The position numbers and the translations under genes were made by a program. This document shows, piece after piece, positions 22,471-33,439 of a DNA stretch of 64,000 nucleotides. The stretch spans positions 30,659,126 to 30,723,125 of the forward strand of contig CM053327.1 in the NCBI GenBank assembly GCA_028583605.1, written 5' to 3'. The notes beneath the pieces were generated by a model. That model was not told where the DNA came from. It did not search any database and was given only the letters and a program-made list of their open reading frames with translations. Origin of the DNA: Dastarcus helophoroides. Taxonomy: Eukaryota > Arthropoda > Insecta > Coleoptera > Bothrideridae. How positions within the stretch are numbered: position 1 is the stretch's first letter; every line of letters starts with the position of its first letter.

Positions 22471-22730
22471 AAGACCCATTTGACATTTGTAAAATCAAGA
22501 TAACTGTTTCAAATATATACGTACCTAAACCTTATACCTTAGATAATTATAAACTATATTAATGAGTAGTTGTTTCTTGTGGATCGGGCTTCAAATATTT
22601 AAATTTTTAACACAGTAAATTGATGATGAAACGTCTATTCATGTTAAAATTTCTTTATTTTTCTTTTTTATATTTAAAAAAAAATGTTATTTTTAAGTAT
22701 TTCTTCCTCATTGTTCCCTTTCCATGTTAT
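22471..22730. other. Unassigned stretch upstream of the hammerhead
   Basis: AT-rich, no array signature and no supported gene. The frame 22620-22880 reads through the ribozyme and has a low-complexity N-terminal half, so it is not credible as a protein. Confidence 0.4.
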
Positions 22731-22777
22731 GCACTGCTGACGAGCTCAAATGAGAGCGAAACATCGATGTCCAGTGC
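22731..22777 (+). ncRNA. Hammerhead ribozyme, type I, full consensus
   Basis: A self-cleaving RNA motif in 47 nt. Helix I: gcactg (22731-22736) pairs perfectly with cagtgc (22772-22777). Core block one: ctgacga (22737-22743) matches CUGANGA. Helix II: gctc (22744-22747) pairs with gagc (22754-22757) around the loop aaatga, with the usual G-C pair next to the core. Core block two: gaaa (22758-22761). Helix III: aca with tgt around tcga, 22761-22770. The cleavage triplet is gtc, with cleavage expected after c22771. All strictly conserved hammerhead positions are present and the open end is helix I, hence type I. Short helix III and an isolated copy fit ribozymes of Penelope-like elements and retrozymes, but no such element is recognisable around it. 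Confidence 0.85.
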
Positions 22778-23040
22778 TACAACTTTTTTATGTATTTTAT
22801 ATTTTTCTAATTTATCAAAAAAACATTTTTCCATATCTAATTTTTGGTCTCCTGTTTTTCATCATTCCTATTCTATGTAAAATATAATTTGTGAACTGTC
22901 ATGAAGTGACGTTTTTAATAAATTTAAATATCACGTAGTTGCATTTCAAAAACTGTTTAGAAAATTGTCAACAAACCATAAAAATTTAAATATTTCCAAA
23001 CTGGGCCGAAGAAATGTTAAATAAATTGAAAAAAACATAT
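22778..23040. other. Unassigned stretch downstream of the hammerhead
   Basis: AT-rich sequence without array units or a supported ORF. Confidence 0.35.
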
Positions 23041-23220
23041 ATTAATGAAATTGAAGCATCTAAGTGTCTATCTGTTTTTCCGTCTGTCGACTGATCTTTT
23101 GTCCGGTCTAATCTCAGAAACTGCTAAATCGATTTTCATCAAGCTTTCACTGAAATATAGAGTATTTTTAGGGGTACCTTTTAGACTATTTTCGTTCCAG
23201 TAAAACTGATACTTATTAAA
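23041..23220 (-). mobile_element. Retroposon 3'-end-like repeat, inverted
   Basis: The minus-strand reading contains aaaggtacccctaaaaat, gatgaaaatcgatttagcag and acagacggaaaaacagatag, a spaced order resembling the repeats at 28255-28385 and 42505-42640 (aaggtac, tcgtcgaaatc, acagacagac). Diverged. Confidence 0.45.
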
Positions 23221-23824
23221 AACTAAACTATGCTAATAATTTTGTTTGACGATAGAACGTATAAAAGAGAAGCCAATCGGCAATGTTTCTGGCTAATACA
23301 ATATTGTCAACTACAATCTAGCGAGTACTAGAATAAGGAGCGGAGAGGAATCTATCATTCTATTAAAATCGAATGTGGAATTTTTATTTTGGAATATGAC
23401 CTTGCCCAAAGTCGGCGGCGATTAGCTAATTTTGTAAATAAAGGGGTGGCGTTTTCAAAGGGTTTTATTTTGTTAAAATCAAAAGAGAAGTTATTTTATT
23501 TTAAAATATTACATCAACTAGAATATTATAAAGGATTTTATAATACGCCATTTTGGTTTTCTACTTCAGTGAACACGTAAAGTAGTCTTATTGTTTTGGA
23601 ACAGATTGGCTTACAGTAGAATATAGGCAGCTCAAATATTCACATGTAATCTATTTCGACAATGACCCAGTTAATTATGTAATTATTATAAACGTATTGG
23701 AAAAGACGCTTACGATATAGCGTACATTTTAAAGTAAACAAAACATAAACTGTATTACGAAATTAACGGTTTAAGAAATTTGTTTAAGAAACACATTTGC
23801 TTCCTTTACCTAAAAACTTACACT
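23221..23824. other. Unassigned stretch
   Basis: No supported gene. The 63-codon frame at 23389-23580 has no recognisable family. Confidence 0.35.
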
Positions 23825-24040
23825 CGAATATAGGCCATGGGACCATTGAGTTTAATCAATAGAACTTCCAAGCTATGGAACGCGTTACCGAAAGGATTTT
23901 TCCCCAAAAATTACAACCTATTCTTGTTCAAGAAAGCGGTTCATCGCCATCTAGCCTTGTTTTCGCATCCTACTCGCAGGCATAACAGGGTTACCCTTTG
24001 CGAGTGGATTAAACTTTAAAAAAATCAGGTATAATAATTC
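23825..24040 (+). pseudogene. Jockey-like retrotransposon, ORF2 C-terminal tail
   Basis: The frame 23837-24019 reads RTSKLWNALPKGFFPKNYNL, an FKKAVHRHL segment and HNRVTLCEWIKL, then a stop. This is the conserved extreme C-terminus of Jockey/CR1-like ORF2 proteins. The same ending occurs at 26600-26750 and 47850-48010. The copy is 5'-truncated to about 60 codons. Confidence 0.8.
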
Positions 24041-24145
24041 ACTTAAAAAAATTGATTTCAATTATTTACTTATTGTCATTATACAAAAGACACGACAATT
24101 ACAGAATGTGGTTTCTTCGTTCTGGTAGTTTTCCTGCTAATTTAA

Positions 24146-26760
24146 ATGTGTACATATATTTGGATTTTGATACCGCTACAGAGAATATTGTTTGGGATTA
24201 GTCAACGGATTAGGCGAGAGACGCAACTTCGATTCCCGCCCGAAACAACTATTTTTTCTACCAATCATTTGTTCACTTTATCTGTCTCCAAACGATCCCT
24301 TATACAGGCAGCTCTTCTCTTATCCCTCAGTAACCTTCGAGCATCTACACGATGCATCTACAGGATGACTTCAACAACAACATCCCCTGGTTAAGGTTTC
24401 CTTCCTGAACTGACGACGCGGGAAGGGTGGCAGAAGCTTTCGCCATCACTCATGGACTATCGCAATTGGTTGAGGAACCCACAAGAACTCCTGATGTAGA
24501 TACCCATCAAAAAAATCTACTCGACCTCGACAAATTCTCCAAATTCATATGAAACCACTGTGACATCACCACACAAACTTGTAGCAGCCTCTCGTTCGCT
24601 TCATATACCACCTCCTTCTCAGCCATAGCCCCGTAGGGTTTGGCACTTTAACTCTACAAACTGAGAAGAATTAAGAGACTTCTTTGCATCTTTTCCATGG
24701 CAAGAAGTCTGTTTTAACTTAGACAACTTTTCCTCAGTCCCGAATCCATCACTGAAACTATCTTGGTTGGTATGGAATGCTCAATTCCCCATTCCCAAAA
24801 GCAGTCTGCCTTTAGTAAACCTTGGTTCAGCAAAAAATGTGCTCGAGCTGTCTCCTGCAAAAATCGCGCATATCGTCGATGGAGAAATAATCTCTCAGTC
24901 GAGACTCCAACCACCTTTGTAAATGCACGAAATTTTTGTAAACAGGTTATTAATGAGGCCAAAAGTGATTTCGATCGTAAAATGCACCAACTATCCGAAC
25001 GATTCTGGGTTCTTTTGGGGATTTGCAAAGTCGATTGGAAAGAATTTTACACTTTAAATTTTCCACCTTTACTCTATGACAACAACAGTATTGCGACTAC
25101 TTCCAAAGAAAAGGTTGACCTGCTAGTCTTAATGTTTGCTGAAAATTCCAACCTTGATTCTCGAAACGCAAAACCTACTATTCTTCCTAAGGTTGACACT
25201 TCGATGTTCTCAGACAAAGCATAGTCAGGAAGATTCTCCTCGAGCTCGACACATCGAAAGCTTCTGGCCTTGATAGTATCCCTGCCATTGTTCTTAAGAA
25301 GTGTGCTCTAGAGTTGACACCTGTCCTAACCAAATTGGTCACATTCTCTTACAACAAAGGTATATTTCCTAAAATCTGGAAATCTGCTAGGGTGCGGCCT
25401 GTCCCCAAAAAGGGAAAAAGGAATCTGGCTAAAACTCGCCCTATATCCTTGAGGCCCCTTATATCTAAAGTGATGGAAAATGATATCAACGTCGAGATTC
25501 TCAAATATCTGGAGGAGAATAGAATCATTTCGAGCAAGCAATGCTGTTTCAGACAACAACGCTTGACTGGCCATCTACTGGCATATGTTACTCATACCTG
25601 TAACTCAGCTATGGGAAAACATGATTAGGCGAGGATTGTGCCATTGGATATCTCAAAGGCCTTCGACAGAGTCTGGCAACGATCTCTTCTTGCCAAATTA
25701 ACATTCTATGCTCTGTCATTTGATATCCAGACAGATCTCTTCAGGTCATCGTGAATGGCATCTCATCCGAGGCATTGAGATTAATGCAGGGATGCCTCAG
25801 GGGTCTGCCCTGTTTCCTATTCTGTTTCTGTTACACATAATCGTTCTCCTAGCGTCAACTTCCGATCCAATATACAGTTACGCAGATGATAGTAGTCCGG
25901 TGTCATGACAAATCATTATTCATCGCTGCTTCAGATCGACTAAGGTAACAGCAGATACAGATGATTTATCGGGATTTGACATCATTCCGGAATGGGGTAA
26001 AAAAAATCTAGTCGACTTCAACACCCCAAAAACTTTAGCCGCGGATATCTATAAGAAAATATCAAGGGACAATGCAATAAACATACTCATAGACGGTAAA
26101 ATCTTTCCGATGGAATTTAATCTGTCTATTTTAGGAGTGAATCTATCCTAGGAGTAAATCTATCATAGGAGTGAATGCAGCACTAACTTCTCTTGAGACG
26201 ATTATGTGCGCCCTAGTGCCAAATCCGCCTATCAGAAGCTAGGCTTTCTTTTTAGAGCTAAAAAGTACTTCACATCCCATCACCTAGTCACACTATACAA
26301 AGTCTCAAGTTAGCCCAACAGTAGAATACTGTTGTCATGTTTGGAGCTCAGCCCCAAAGCACACTTTAGCTCTTTTGGATTCAATTCAAAGAAGAGCGAT
26401 TCGCCTAATTGAGGATAAGAGTTTAACCGATTCTCTCGATGTTTCGATTCCCTCAAAACACTAGAGCACAAGCGGATGTTTGGTGACTTATCTTTTTTCT
26501 GCAAATACTATCATGGGAGATGCTTGCAGGAACTAATAGGAACGATCCCCGCAAAGGCAAAGTTTTTGAGGCATACAAGACAGTCGGAGACAGCTATATA
26601 GAAAGCTATGGAATTCGATACCGAACGGTTAAAAACTACAACCCATCCTTGTTTAAGAAGGCGGTTCATTGCTATCTATCCTTGTCTCCGCATCCTTCTC
26701 TCGCTTTGAAGGCACAATAGGGTTATCCTTTGCGAGTGGATTGAACATAAAAAAACTCAA
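24146..26760 (+). pseudogene. Jockey-like non-LTR retrotransposon ORF2, endonuclease to C-terminus, dead
   Basis: A decayed copy of an ORF2 that would make the endonuclease-reverse transcriptase used for target-primed insertion. Remnants in order: endonuclease end (TDDAGRVAEAFAITHGLSQL near 24407-24466, then VEEPTRTPDV), a linker frame at 24763-25224 (KPWFSKKCARAVSCKNRAYR), RT fingers in 25226-25628 (GIFPKIWKSARVRPVPKKGK, RPISL), palm motif LDISKAFDRVWQRSLLAKL near 25644-25700, AGMPQGSALFPILF near 25785-25830, the catalytic YADD box near 25877-25890 (SYADDSS), then thumb and tail (KLGFLFRAKKYF near 26236) and the C-terminus ending near 26748. At least eight stops or frameshifts interrupt it. 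A tandem tatcctaggagt repeat near 26135-26175 adds a local duplication. It is truncated at the 5' end, and neither ORF1 nor a poly-A tail is visible. Confidence 0.85.
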
Positions 26761-27280
26761 CCACAAATAACGTAACTTTTTAAATACAGAAAGAAACTGA
26801 AAATGAACTTTAAATCCGAAAACTACGTAAAGTAGCGAAAGCGCGATAAGAAAAACTAGTTTTGTGACAGAGTTTCGTAATTCTTCCAATTATGCCAGTT
26901 TTCAGACAAACGGCAAAATAAACAATAAATTTGCATGATAGGAAAGAGATAAGTGTATTTCACGTTGCGCGTTCGCTGCTTTACGAAGCCTAATTGGCAG
27001 TTATATATTCTTCCTTTCAAAATTAAACAGGACGATGACATTATCATTTAAACGCTGAAAAGTAGGAAAAGATAATCTCTGCAAATATGCTTCCCAATTA
27101 GACGTTTTGCGATTGAACTATGAGCGTCGGTAAATGTTTACTCTCTCCTTTTTTCTCTCGCCAGACATAATGTCATATAATTTCCACTTTTAGATTAAAT
27201 ATCTCTCAATTTCCTTAATGTTCAGGTGTACCTAAATAATGAATATAAAAGTGACGGTAAGGTAACCTCTATAACTAACC
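26761..27280. other. Unassigned stretch
   Basis: No supported gene. Short overlapping frames on the minus strand (26653-26889, 26856-27047) have no family resemblance. Confidence 0.35.
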
Positions 27281-27604
27281 GTGTCAGGCGTGAGTGCTCT
27301 GGTTGTTAGACCGGATATGCATTCTAAAGTCTTGTTGAGTACATTCCAACCTTTCTTATTATACCTATTTATTAAAAATCTTCTATTTGTGTTATCTGTT
27401 CAATTATGTTTTCAAGTTGTTACAGTTAAGTCATTGCTTTGTTGTGATAAATTGCCTGGATTTTTGGCTCTCACACTGCCATGGAGTGATTATTGTATTA
27501 TTGAACAAACAACCGACAAACAAATAGTTTTGTCGCACGAAATGGAGATCTGTCCAATGGTTAATAACTACACCATTAATGGAAGATGCGACAACAATTG
27601 TTAA
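27281..27604 (+). CDS. Doubtful 107-codon open frame, unknown
   Basis: The only open frame outside elements with balanced composition: a hydrophobic stretch at residues about 24-48 (LLYLFIKNLLFVLSVQLCF) and a Cys-bearing C-terminus. It has no recognisable domain, signal or splice context, and no paralogue in the window. At this length it may be chance. Listed so it can be checked, not because I think it is a gene. Confidence 0.12.
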   Translation: MSGVSALVVRPDMHSKVLLSTFQPFLLYLFIKNLLFVLSVQLCFQVVTVKSLLCCDKLPGFLALTLPWSDYCIIEQTTDKQIVLSHEMEICPMVNNYTINGRCDNNC

Positions 27605-27626
27605 ATACGTTTGTGTTTTTTTTTGG

Positions 27627-27815
27627 TGAAACGGAGTGGTACTTGGTTGTCTTCAAAAATTGAAATACAAATCTTGTCCCCTGAAACCAAAAAGGATTAA
27701 AAAACACAACAAAGGTTGCTCTAACGCGTTTTGATAGCCAAGCTATCATCTTCAGAGAGATACAGCATCTTTGGTTTCAGGAGACAAGATTTGTATTTGA
27801 AACGATCATAACATA
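27627..27815. mobile_element. Dispersed hammerhead-like repeat, copy e
   Basis: Begins ggtgaaacggagtggtactt, followed by the full arm in minus sense, then a short opposite-sense end (tttggtttcaggagacaag). On the minus strand the second core block reads AAAA instead of GAAA, a C-to-T change, so this copy's motif is broken. Confidence 0.8.
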
Positions 27816-28254
27816 AAAGTAGTTTTGTTGACGTCTGGATTCCGCTACTGACCTTTAGGGTAACGGAAAAACAATCCAAAATAAAGGGAGTTTTTAGATT
27901 TGTTAAACTGACAGATCAATTTGTTCTGTTTTAATTTGTCTCTGGATTAAATGAAGCACCTAAATGCAATAATGGATTGATAGCGACAGATAGTGCCGTC
28001 GATACTTCCTCACTTATAAGTTATTTTGGATAAATACAGCTTTAAAGAGTTTGTGTAGATTGCAGGATGGTGTTTTGTTCAAATTCGTTGATACGATCAT
28101 GTGTTTAATTGGCTGTCTAGCGACTTTCCAGTTGCATTCTATCATTAGATGACGCTGTCGTCGGTGTCAGATTTTGCATTTATTTACAATTTACTCTTAT
28201 TGGATACAGTATTAATTTGGGAGTATCTGAAATAGTTTTCCGGAATAAAAGGTA
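27816..28254. other. Unassigned stretch
   Basis: No gene or element recognised. Confidence 0.35.
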
Positions 28255-28385
28255 TCCTACTAACGACCCCACTTGGCAAGGTACTTCTATACCAAGTTTC
28301 GTCGAAATCACTTCAGTAACTGCGTCGTGAAAAGCCGACAAACAGACAGACAAGCGCACTTTCGCATTTATATATTAGGTAGGAT
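28255..28385 (+). mobile_element. Retroposon 3'-end-like repeat
   Basis: Contains ggcaaggtacttctatacc, caagtttcgtcgaaatcac, ttcagtaactgcgtcgtgaa, acaaacagacagacaagcgc and cgcatttatatattag. The reverse complement of 42505-42640 matches it closely in the same order. This is the style of non-coding 3' ends shared by many arthropod retroposons. It lies 25 bp upstream of the solo LTR. Confidence 0.6.
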
Positions 28386-28409
28386 TAAAAAGCAGGAATT
28401 TAAAGATAT

Positions 28410-28789
28410 TGTAACGCAATGTAAATACATAGAATAGAATTTAGAATAAAATTGTAGAATTTAGTACATAAGAAAAGTTTCTAGAATGATCTGATAAGAG
28501 GAAAGTGACCGCGATAAGGAAGCAAACGGCAGATAAGCGTTCCCGAAATTTCGGCAAACGATAAGCCTTATCTGCCGAATTGTTCTAGAACCTGGATGCC
28601 AAAACTATATAAGGCGGTCAGCTTTCCCTCAATCAGTTAGTTAAAATCAGTGTAATTAGCGAGTTAGTAGAACTCAATAATAAGTGAGTTAATTGTTCAA
28701 TTGTGGTGATCCAAGTTTAGTTTAGTAATAAAGTGGTTATTATTTTCGATTCAACTGTGAATCAATTCGAACCGATAAAACCCGTAACA
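28410..28789 (+). mobile_element. Solo LTR of the Ty3/gypsy family
   Basis: A 380-bp LTR beginning tgtaacgcaatg and ending cccgtaaca. It is flanked by a 4-bp target duplication atat (28406-28409 and 28790-28793). Inside are a TATA box (tatataagg, about 28607), an aataaa signal (28727-28732) and an inverted repeat cggcagataag / cttatctgccg. It matches the LTR at 39266-39641 in order and sequence, but on the opposite strand. With no internal sequence and an intact duplication, it is the product of LTR-LTR recombination of a formerly complete element. Confidence 0.95.
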
Positions 28790-28916
28790 ATATTGTCCCA
28801 AAAATTAACTCCATTAACGCTTATTGTAATTTGGAATAATTTTAGGTACAAAACTTGTATTTTAACATTCACTTCTTTTTGAAAATTCGCCTTTTTTCGA
28901 AATTTGGACTGTATTT

Positions 28917-29180
28917 GGTGGAATGGACTGGTCCTTGGTTTTCTTCAAAAATTTAAATACAAATCTTGTCCCCTGAAGCCAAGAAAGATTAAAAAACACA
29001 ACGAAGGTTGCTCTAAGGTGTTTTGATAGTCAAGCTATCATCTTCAGAGAGATACTCTGTACTATGTATCTCTCTGAAGATGATAGCTTGGCTCTCGAAG
29101 CGCGTTAGAGCAACCTTTGTTGTGTTTTTTAATCTTTCTTGGTTTCAGGGGACAAGTTCTGTATTTCAATTTTTGAACTG
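28917..29180. mobile_element. Dispersed hammerhead-like repeat, copy f (head-to-head pair)
   Basis: Two nearly complete arms in opposite sense about a centre near 29055 (gatactctgtactatgtatc). Together they form a palindrome of about 115 bp per arm. The right arm reads ctctctgaagatgatagctt then ggctctcgaagcgcgttaga: the second core block is GAAG here, so it is damaged. Confidence 0.9.
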
Positions 29181-29989
29181 TGTTGTCAATTTTCTTTAAT
29201 TTAGACTCCAACGGAAAATGAATATATTTTGATAAATTTCAACTCTTTTCTTGAGATTTCAACCTTTCTCTCGACATTTCGACTATTTTTCTTTATTTCG
29301 CAATATTTCTCAAAATTTGTGCTTCCTCTCACAATGTCGACTTTTTCCAAATTGGATTTCGTGTTAATTACGACTTAAATTTCAATATTCGTCTTTTTTT
29401 GGAATTTGAATTTGTTAAAGTTTTTTTTTAAATTTTGACTTGATTCCCAAAAGACTTTCTCTCCGGAAAATTATTTTTTTTAAATTTTAACTTTGTTCTT
29501 GAACTTTTTTGAAATTTCGACCAAATATGTCTTTTTCAGGGACTAGTCTTTTTAAAATTTCGTAATATTTCTTTTAAAAATCTGCTTTTAATGAGATTGT
29601 TCACTTTTTTTATTCGATTTTTCTGGTCGATCAAGAGTTGGCTTTTTTTCAAAACGTCGACTCTTCTTTTCTTCAAATTCATCTTTTTTTCGAATTTTCG
29701 ATTTTGGTCTCAAAATTCTGTAGTAGTTTGTTCTCAATTGACTTCCCTTGAAAAATAACGAATTTTTAGTTAGTTGCACGTCTTTTCTCAAAATTTCGAC
29801 CTTTTCCCGGGATTCAGACAGTTTTCTTTTAATTTCGAACTATTTCTCAGAAATTCTATTTATTTTTGAAATTTCCATTTTTGTCCAAATTTATCTTTCT
29901 TAAAATTTCCACTTGTATTTGAAGAACTGTCTTTTCTTAACAATTTTAGATTCTTTTTTATCTTCATTTCTAATTTATTGTTTTTTTAT

Positions 29990-30085
29990 GGACGGATTGG
30001 TCCTTGGTTATCTTCAAAAATTGAAATACAAATCTTGTCCCCTGAAACCAAGAAAAATTAAAAAACACAACAGAGAGCAACCTCT
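29990..30085 (-). mobile_element. Dispersed hammerhead-like repeat, copy g (truncated)
   Basis: Begins ggacggattggtccttggtt, continues through cccctgaaaccaagaaaaat and stops after acaacagagagcaacctct. The ribozyme-like core is missing. Confidence 0.8.
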
Positions 30086-30483
30086 GATATGTTATTAATC
30101 TTTTTTTATTCGATTTTTCTGGTCGATCAAAAGTTGGTTTTTTTTCGAAACGTCGACTATTCTTTTCTTGAAATTCATCTTTCTTTCGAATTTTCGATCT
30201 TGGTCTCAAAATTCTATAGTAGTTTTTTCTTAATTAACTTCCCTCAGGAAAAAACGAATTTTCAGTTAGTTGCAAGTCTTTTCTCAAAATTTCGACCTTT
30301 TGCCAGATTCAGACAGTTTTCTTTTAATTTCGAAATATTTCTGAGAAGTGATATTAATTTTTGAAATTTTCACTTTTGTCCAAATTTATTTTTCCTAAAA
30401 TTTCAACTTGTATTTGAAAAACTGTCTTTTCTTAAGAATTTTAGTTTCTTTTTTATCTTAATCTCTAATTTATTATTTTTTTT

Positions 30484-30617
30484 GTGGACGGACTGGTCCT
30501 TGGTTATCTTCAAAAATTGAAATACAAATCTTGTCCCCTGAAACCAAGAAAAATTAAAAAACACAACAGAGGGCACCTCTTTTTTGGTTTCAGGGGACAC
30601 GATTTGTACTTCAGTTG
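30484..30617. mobile_element. Dispersed hammerhead-like repeat, copy h (inverted pair, truncated)
   Basis: The same left part as copy g, including the truncation cacaacagagggcacctct, then a short opposite-sense end (tttggtttcaggggacacg). ctaatttatt flanks it at 30465-30474 and 30618-30627, a 10-bp direct repeat. Shared truncation with copy g shows both come from one insertion copied with the 496-bp array unit. Confidence 0.8.
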
Positions 30618-30760
30618 CTAATTTATTTTCAAATATTGTACTTTTCCGACCAATTAACGATTTTTTACTAAAGTTCGACCCTATTCCCGAAAATTCAAAC
30701 TTTTCTTGAAATTATGACAGTTTTCAAAATTATATATTTTCAAAGAAGTAAGTTGAATAA

Positions 30761-31010
30761 AGGTAATTAATCAAATGTGTATACCTGATATTGCTTAAAC
30801 GAATAAAATTCCTTGGAAATCATGAATAATTAATCATTTGTGCAAATTTTACTTCATAAACGTGTCAACATGTAATGCAGCTTTCAACATAATAAATGAT
30901 GAAGAAATTGAAGAAATAATTGAAGAAGACGTCCTTTCGAATGAAACGATAACGCAGGTGGAGGTATTTAGTTAGCAACAGATTCAAATGAGTGAAAATT
31001 CTTAATATTC
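30761..31010. other. Unassigned stretch
   Basis: Short AT-rich interval without units or ORFs. Confidence 0.35.
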
Positions 31011-31660
31011 AAATTTTCAGTTAAAAATTTGAAAGTGTTGCATCAAATTTTGAAAAATTTATTAATCAGTTATAAGTGCTTTTTGAAACATTGAGTTTTT
31101 TTAAGAATTTATACTTGACACTTACAATTTCGACTGAAAAATTAAAATCTAAGAATTATTTCAAAAATTCTGAATTGCTTTCTCACTAGTTCGATCACAA
31201 TCCCAGTTTTTTTCAAATTTTTCAATTCAAACGAAAAATGTTGGTATTTTTTCGAAATTTTATCTTAGAATTCAGTTTTTTTGTAGAACTGACAGTTAAT
31301 GAACTGTTCTCTCAAAATTTCTGGTTTAGATTTAAAAGGCATTTCTTTTAGACCCCAGAACGTTTATATTTTAAATTCAAATTTTTGTTATAAATATGAA
31401 ACTCTTTCTCGAAATTCGGCCCTTTTCCTTAATTTGAAGTTTAGACTTTGTTGTTTTTTTTAACATTATTTTGTGAAAAAAGTCAAGAAATTAGGTCGAA
31501 ATTTTTTTAAAATTTCCCCCCAATTTCTAAAAATAAAGATCGTTAAGTTTGAGGTTTAAGTCTTTTCGAAACGTTTCTAAAAAGTCGAGATTTTTAATTT
31601 AATCTCAAAATTTTATAAAAAATATAAAAATGGAAAGCATAAATCATATTTTGAAAAAAA
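31010..31660. repeat. AT-rich array, mixed sense
   Basis: Degenerate units, Y sense at first (ctcgaaattcggcccttttc) and R sense after about 31480 (aggtcgaaatttttttaaa). Confidence 0.55.
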
Positions 31661-31664
31661 CAAT

Positions 31665-32219
31665 CTCCTGAAGAGAAACATCTGGTTCCAACAAGGCGGT
31701 GCCCCTCCTCATTTTGCAAGACCTGTCCTCGAGTATCTGGATGATGTATTTACAGGCAGATAGATTGGTAGAAGAGGACCTTTTGAATGGGGCCATCCAG
31801 GTCTCCGGACTTAACACCTATGGACTATTTCTTGTAGGGGTATTTGAAGAGCAAAATTTTTAAGATCAAACCTGCAAATATTGAGGAGTTGAAAGGACGA
31901 ATAAGACAGGAGTTTAGACTAATTTCCCCCGAAGTAATTAGAAATGTCCAAAACGAGTTTCAGCTCCATTTAGGTTATTGTCAGTTAGTAAATGAACATT
32001 TATTGAAGACAGATTATTGAATTGAACCAGATTCCTTGATTTTTCAAATTATCTAATATTTGTTAAATATCTTTTAAATGACAGGAAATAAAAAATTGTG
32101 ATTTAGTACGCCTGTGTAACTTGATATATCCTTTAAGAATAGTCAAAAAAAAACTAGGGTTGCCATTTACAAAAATTGTCGGTCACGTCATTTAATTTGG
32201 GACATTCTGTATAAAATTT
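31665..32219 (+). pseudogene. Tc1/mariner-like transposase 3' relic with terminus
   Basis: The C-terminal third of a DDE transposase. From 31680 one frame gives WFQQGGAPPHFARPVLEYLD, corresponding to the W-x-QQDGAP-H block of Tc1/mariner enzymes; the catalytic Asp of QQDGAP is Gly here. It then gives an IGRRGPFEW segment with a stop inside. After a one-base shift near 31795 another frame gives SPDLTPMDYFL, the block with the last catalytic acidic residue region, and later NIEELKGRIRQE and VIRNVQNEFQLHL. A terminus-like gggacattctgtataaaa follows at about 32203-32219. Several stops make it non-functional, and the 5' half is absent. Confidence 0.75.
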
Positions 32220-33430
32220 TCCTACGACAAAAAGAGCGCAAATATTAAAATATTAATCGATTTGTCCGAGCATACTTCCGAAAAAAAAACTGTTTTTGAT
32301 TTACTGAATTTATTCCAAGTTACAAACTAGCACTGTATATTAGGTTTAAAATGGAGAAATTAAAGTAAAAATTAGAAAAAAATCGACCTTTTTATAAGCA
32401 GTTAACAGGACAAACTTCGAAATTTGGGGGAAAAATAAAAAATTTCAAATTTTAAGTCGGAAAGGTAACAAATTAAGTCATCGATGACTGCCCACAGAAG
32501 TGAAAACTTCCCGATCACGCATAAAAATATCGCTTTAAGTTAAATCCCCCAAACCATCGAAAAAGCACGTCAGTGTAGCTACGTCATCGCAGGTCTGATT
32601 AAATTTTCCTAATTTACACTTATAGATACAAACACTATTAATTTCAATTATTTTTTTATTTTTCTTAGATTTAATAATTTAAATTAATTCGTGGCAGGCA
32701 TGTGGCAGAAGTCGAAGATCGGGAATAAAATAATGCGACGTCTTCGAAGAAATTATGCTAATTCGTTTAATAACACCAATTAAGCAAATTAATCACTCAC
32801 AAATATTTGAATTGTATACCTATCAGTAAAGAGCAAACTTGGTAATTTAACCAATTATTTACTTTATAAATGACTTTGAAATAAGGTGATAACTATATAG
32901 AATTATTTAAAGGCCCATAAAAAAATTATTTCAAGAAGCTTTCTTGCCTTATTCATTCTAGCAGAAAGTCTATGGATGTAAATATGTAAATAAAAGGCTT
33001 TAATTAAACAGGAGTTGCAACCCAAAGCTACGGTGTGCACTGAATAGGAATAACCTTCACATGATGTAGTTAGGGAAGAAAAATAAAGTATCTGAAGGTA
33101 TCGTTTTACTATTGTTTTAGCGATACATTTCCTGTGAATTCTTTTATTTACAAAGGATATTATACCAGAATGAAACCACACCATGAAGAAAATGTGAGCA
33201 CTAATTACCCAAAAGGCAATGTGCCTATATTTACTCACGGTTGTACGACTTGCATTGAATATGTAATAATTCTTTAGTTACATTATCATAACTACTTTAA
33301 AGGTCTTAAGCACATTTTGTATCATCAAAAAATAAAATTTCAGAAATTGTACAACTAGGACAAGGATCGGCAAAGTACGACCCTACTAATGACTTGCCCT
33401 GTACAAGAAAATCAGAAAATAAGGAATAAC
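32220..33430. other. Unassigned stretch
   Basis: Mixed unique and faint array sequence. A 111-codon minus-strand frame at 32903-33238 starts with a hydrophobic segment but has no recognisable domain and no support from context, so I do not call it a gene. Confidence 0.35.
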
Positions 33431-33439
33431 TTCTAAATC

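Larger units (their letters stand above)
28860..30760. repeat. TCGA-core AT-rich array, Y sense, interrupted by dispersed repeats
   Basis: Units such as cgaccttttcccgggattc and tctcaaaatttcgacc. A segment of about 496 bp is tandemly duplicated: tattcgatttttctggtcga occurs at 29611 and 30107, and tgctcgacg-like neighbours follow in the same order. Copies g and h of the dispersed repeat sit at the same place in the two units. Confidence 0.85.

Noticed and set aside
24170..24270. tRNA-like box (cttcgattcccgcccg)
   Set aside because: No cloverleaf can be closed around it and no A box is at the expected distance. It belongs to the degraded 5' part of the Jockey-like copy.
27281..27604. 107-codon frame as a host gene
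   Set aside because: Kept only as a very low-confidence feature. Nothing in sequence or context supports translation.
32903..33238. 111-codon minus-strand frame with a hydrophobic start
   Set aside because: No recognisable family, and no splice, promoter or conservation evidence. The length is within chance for this region.
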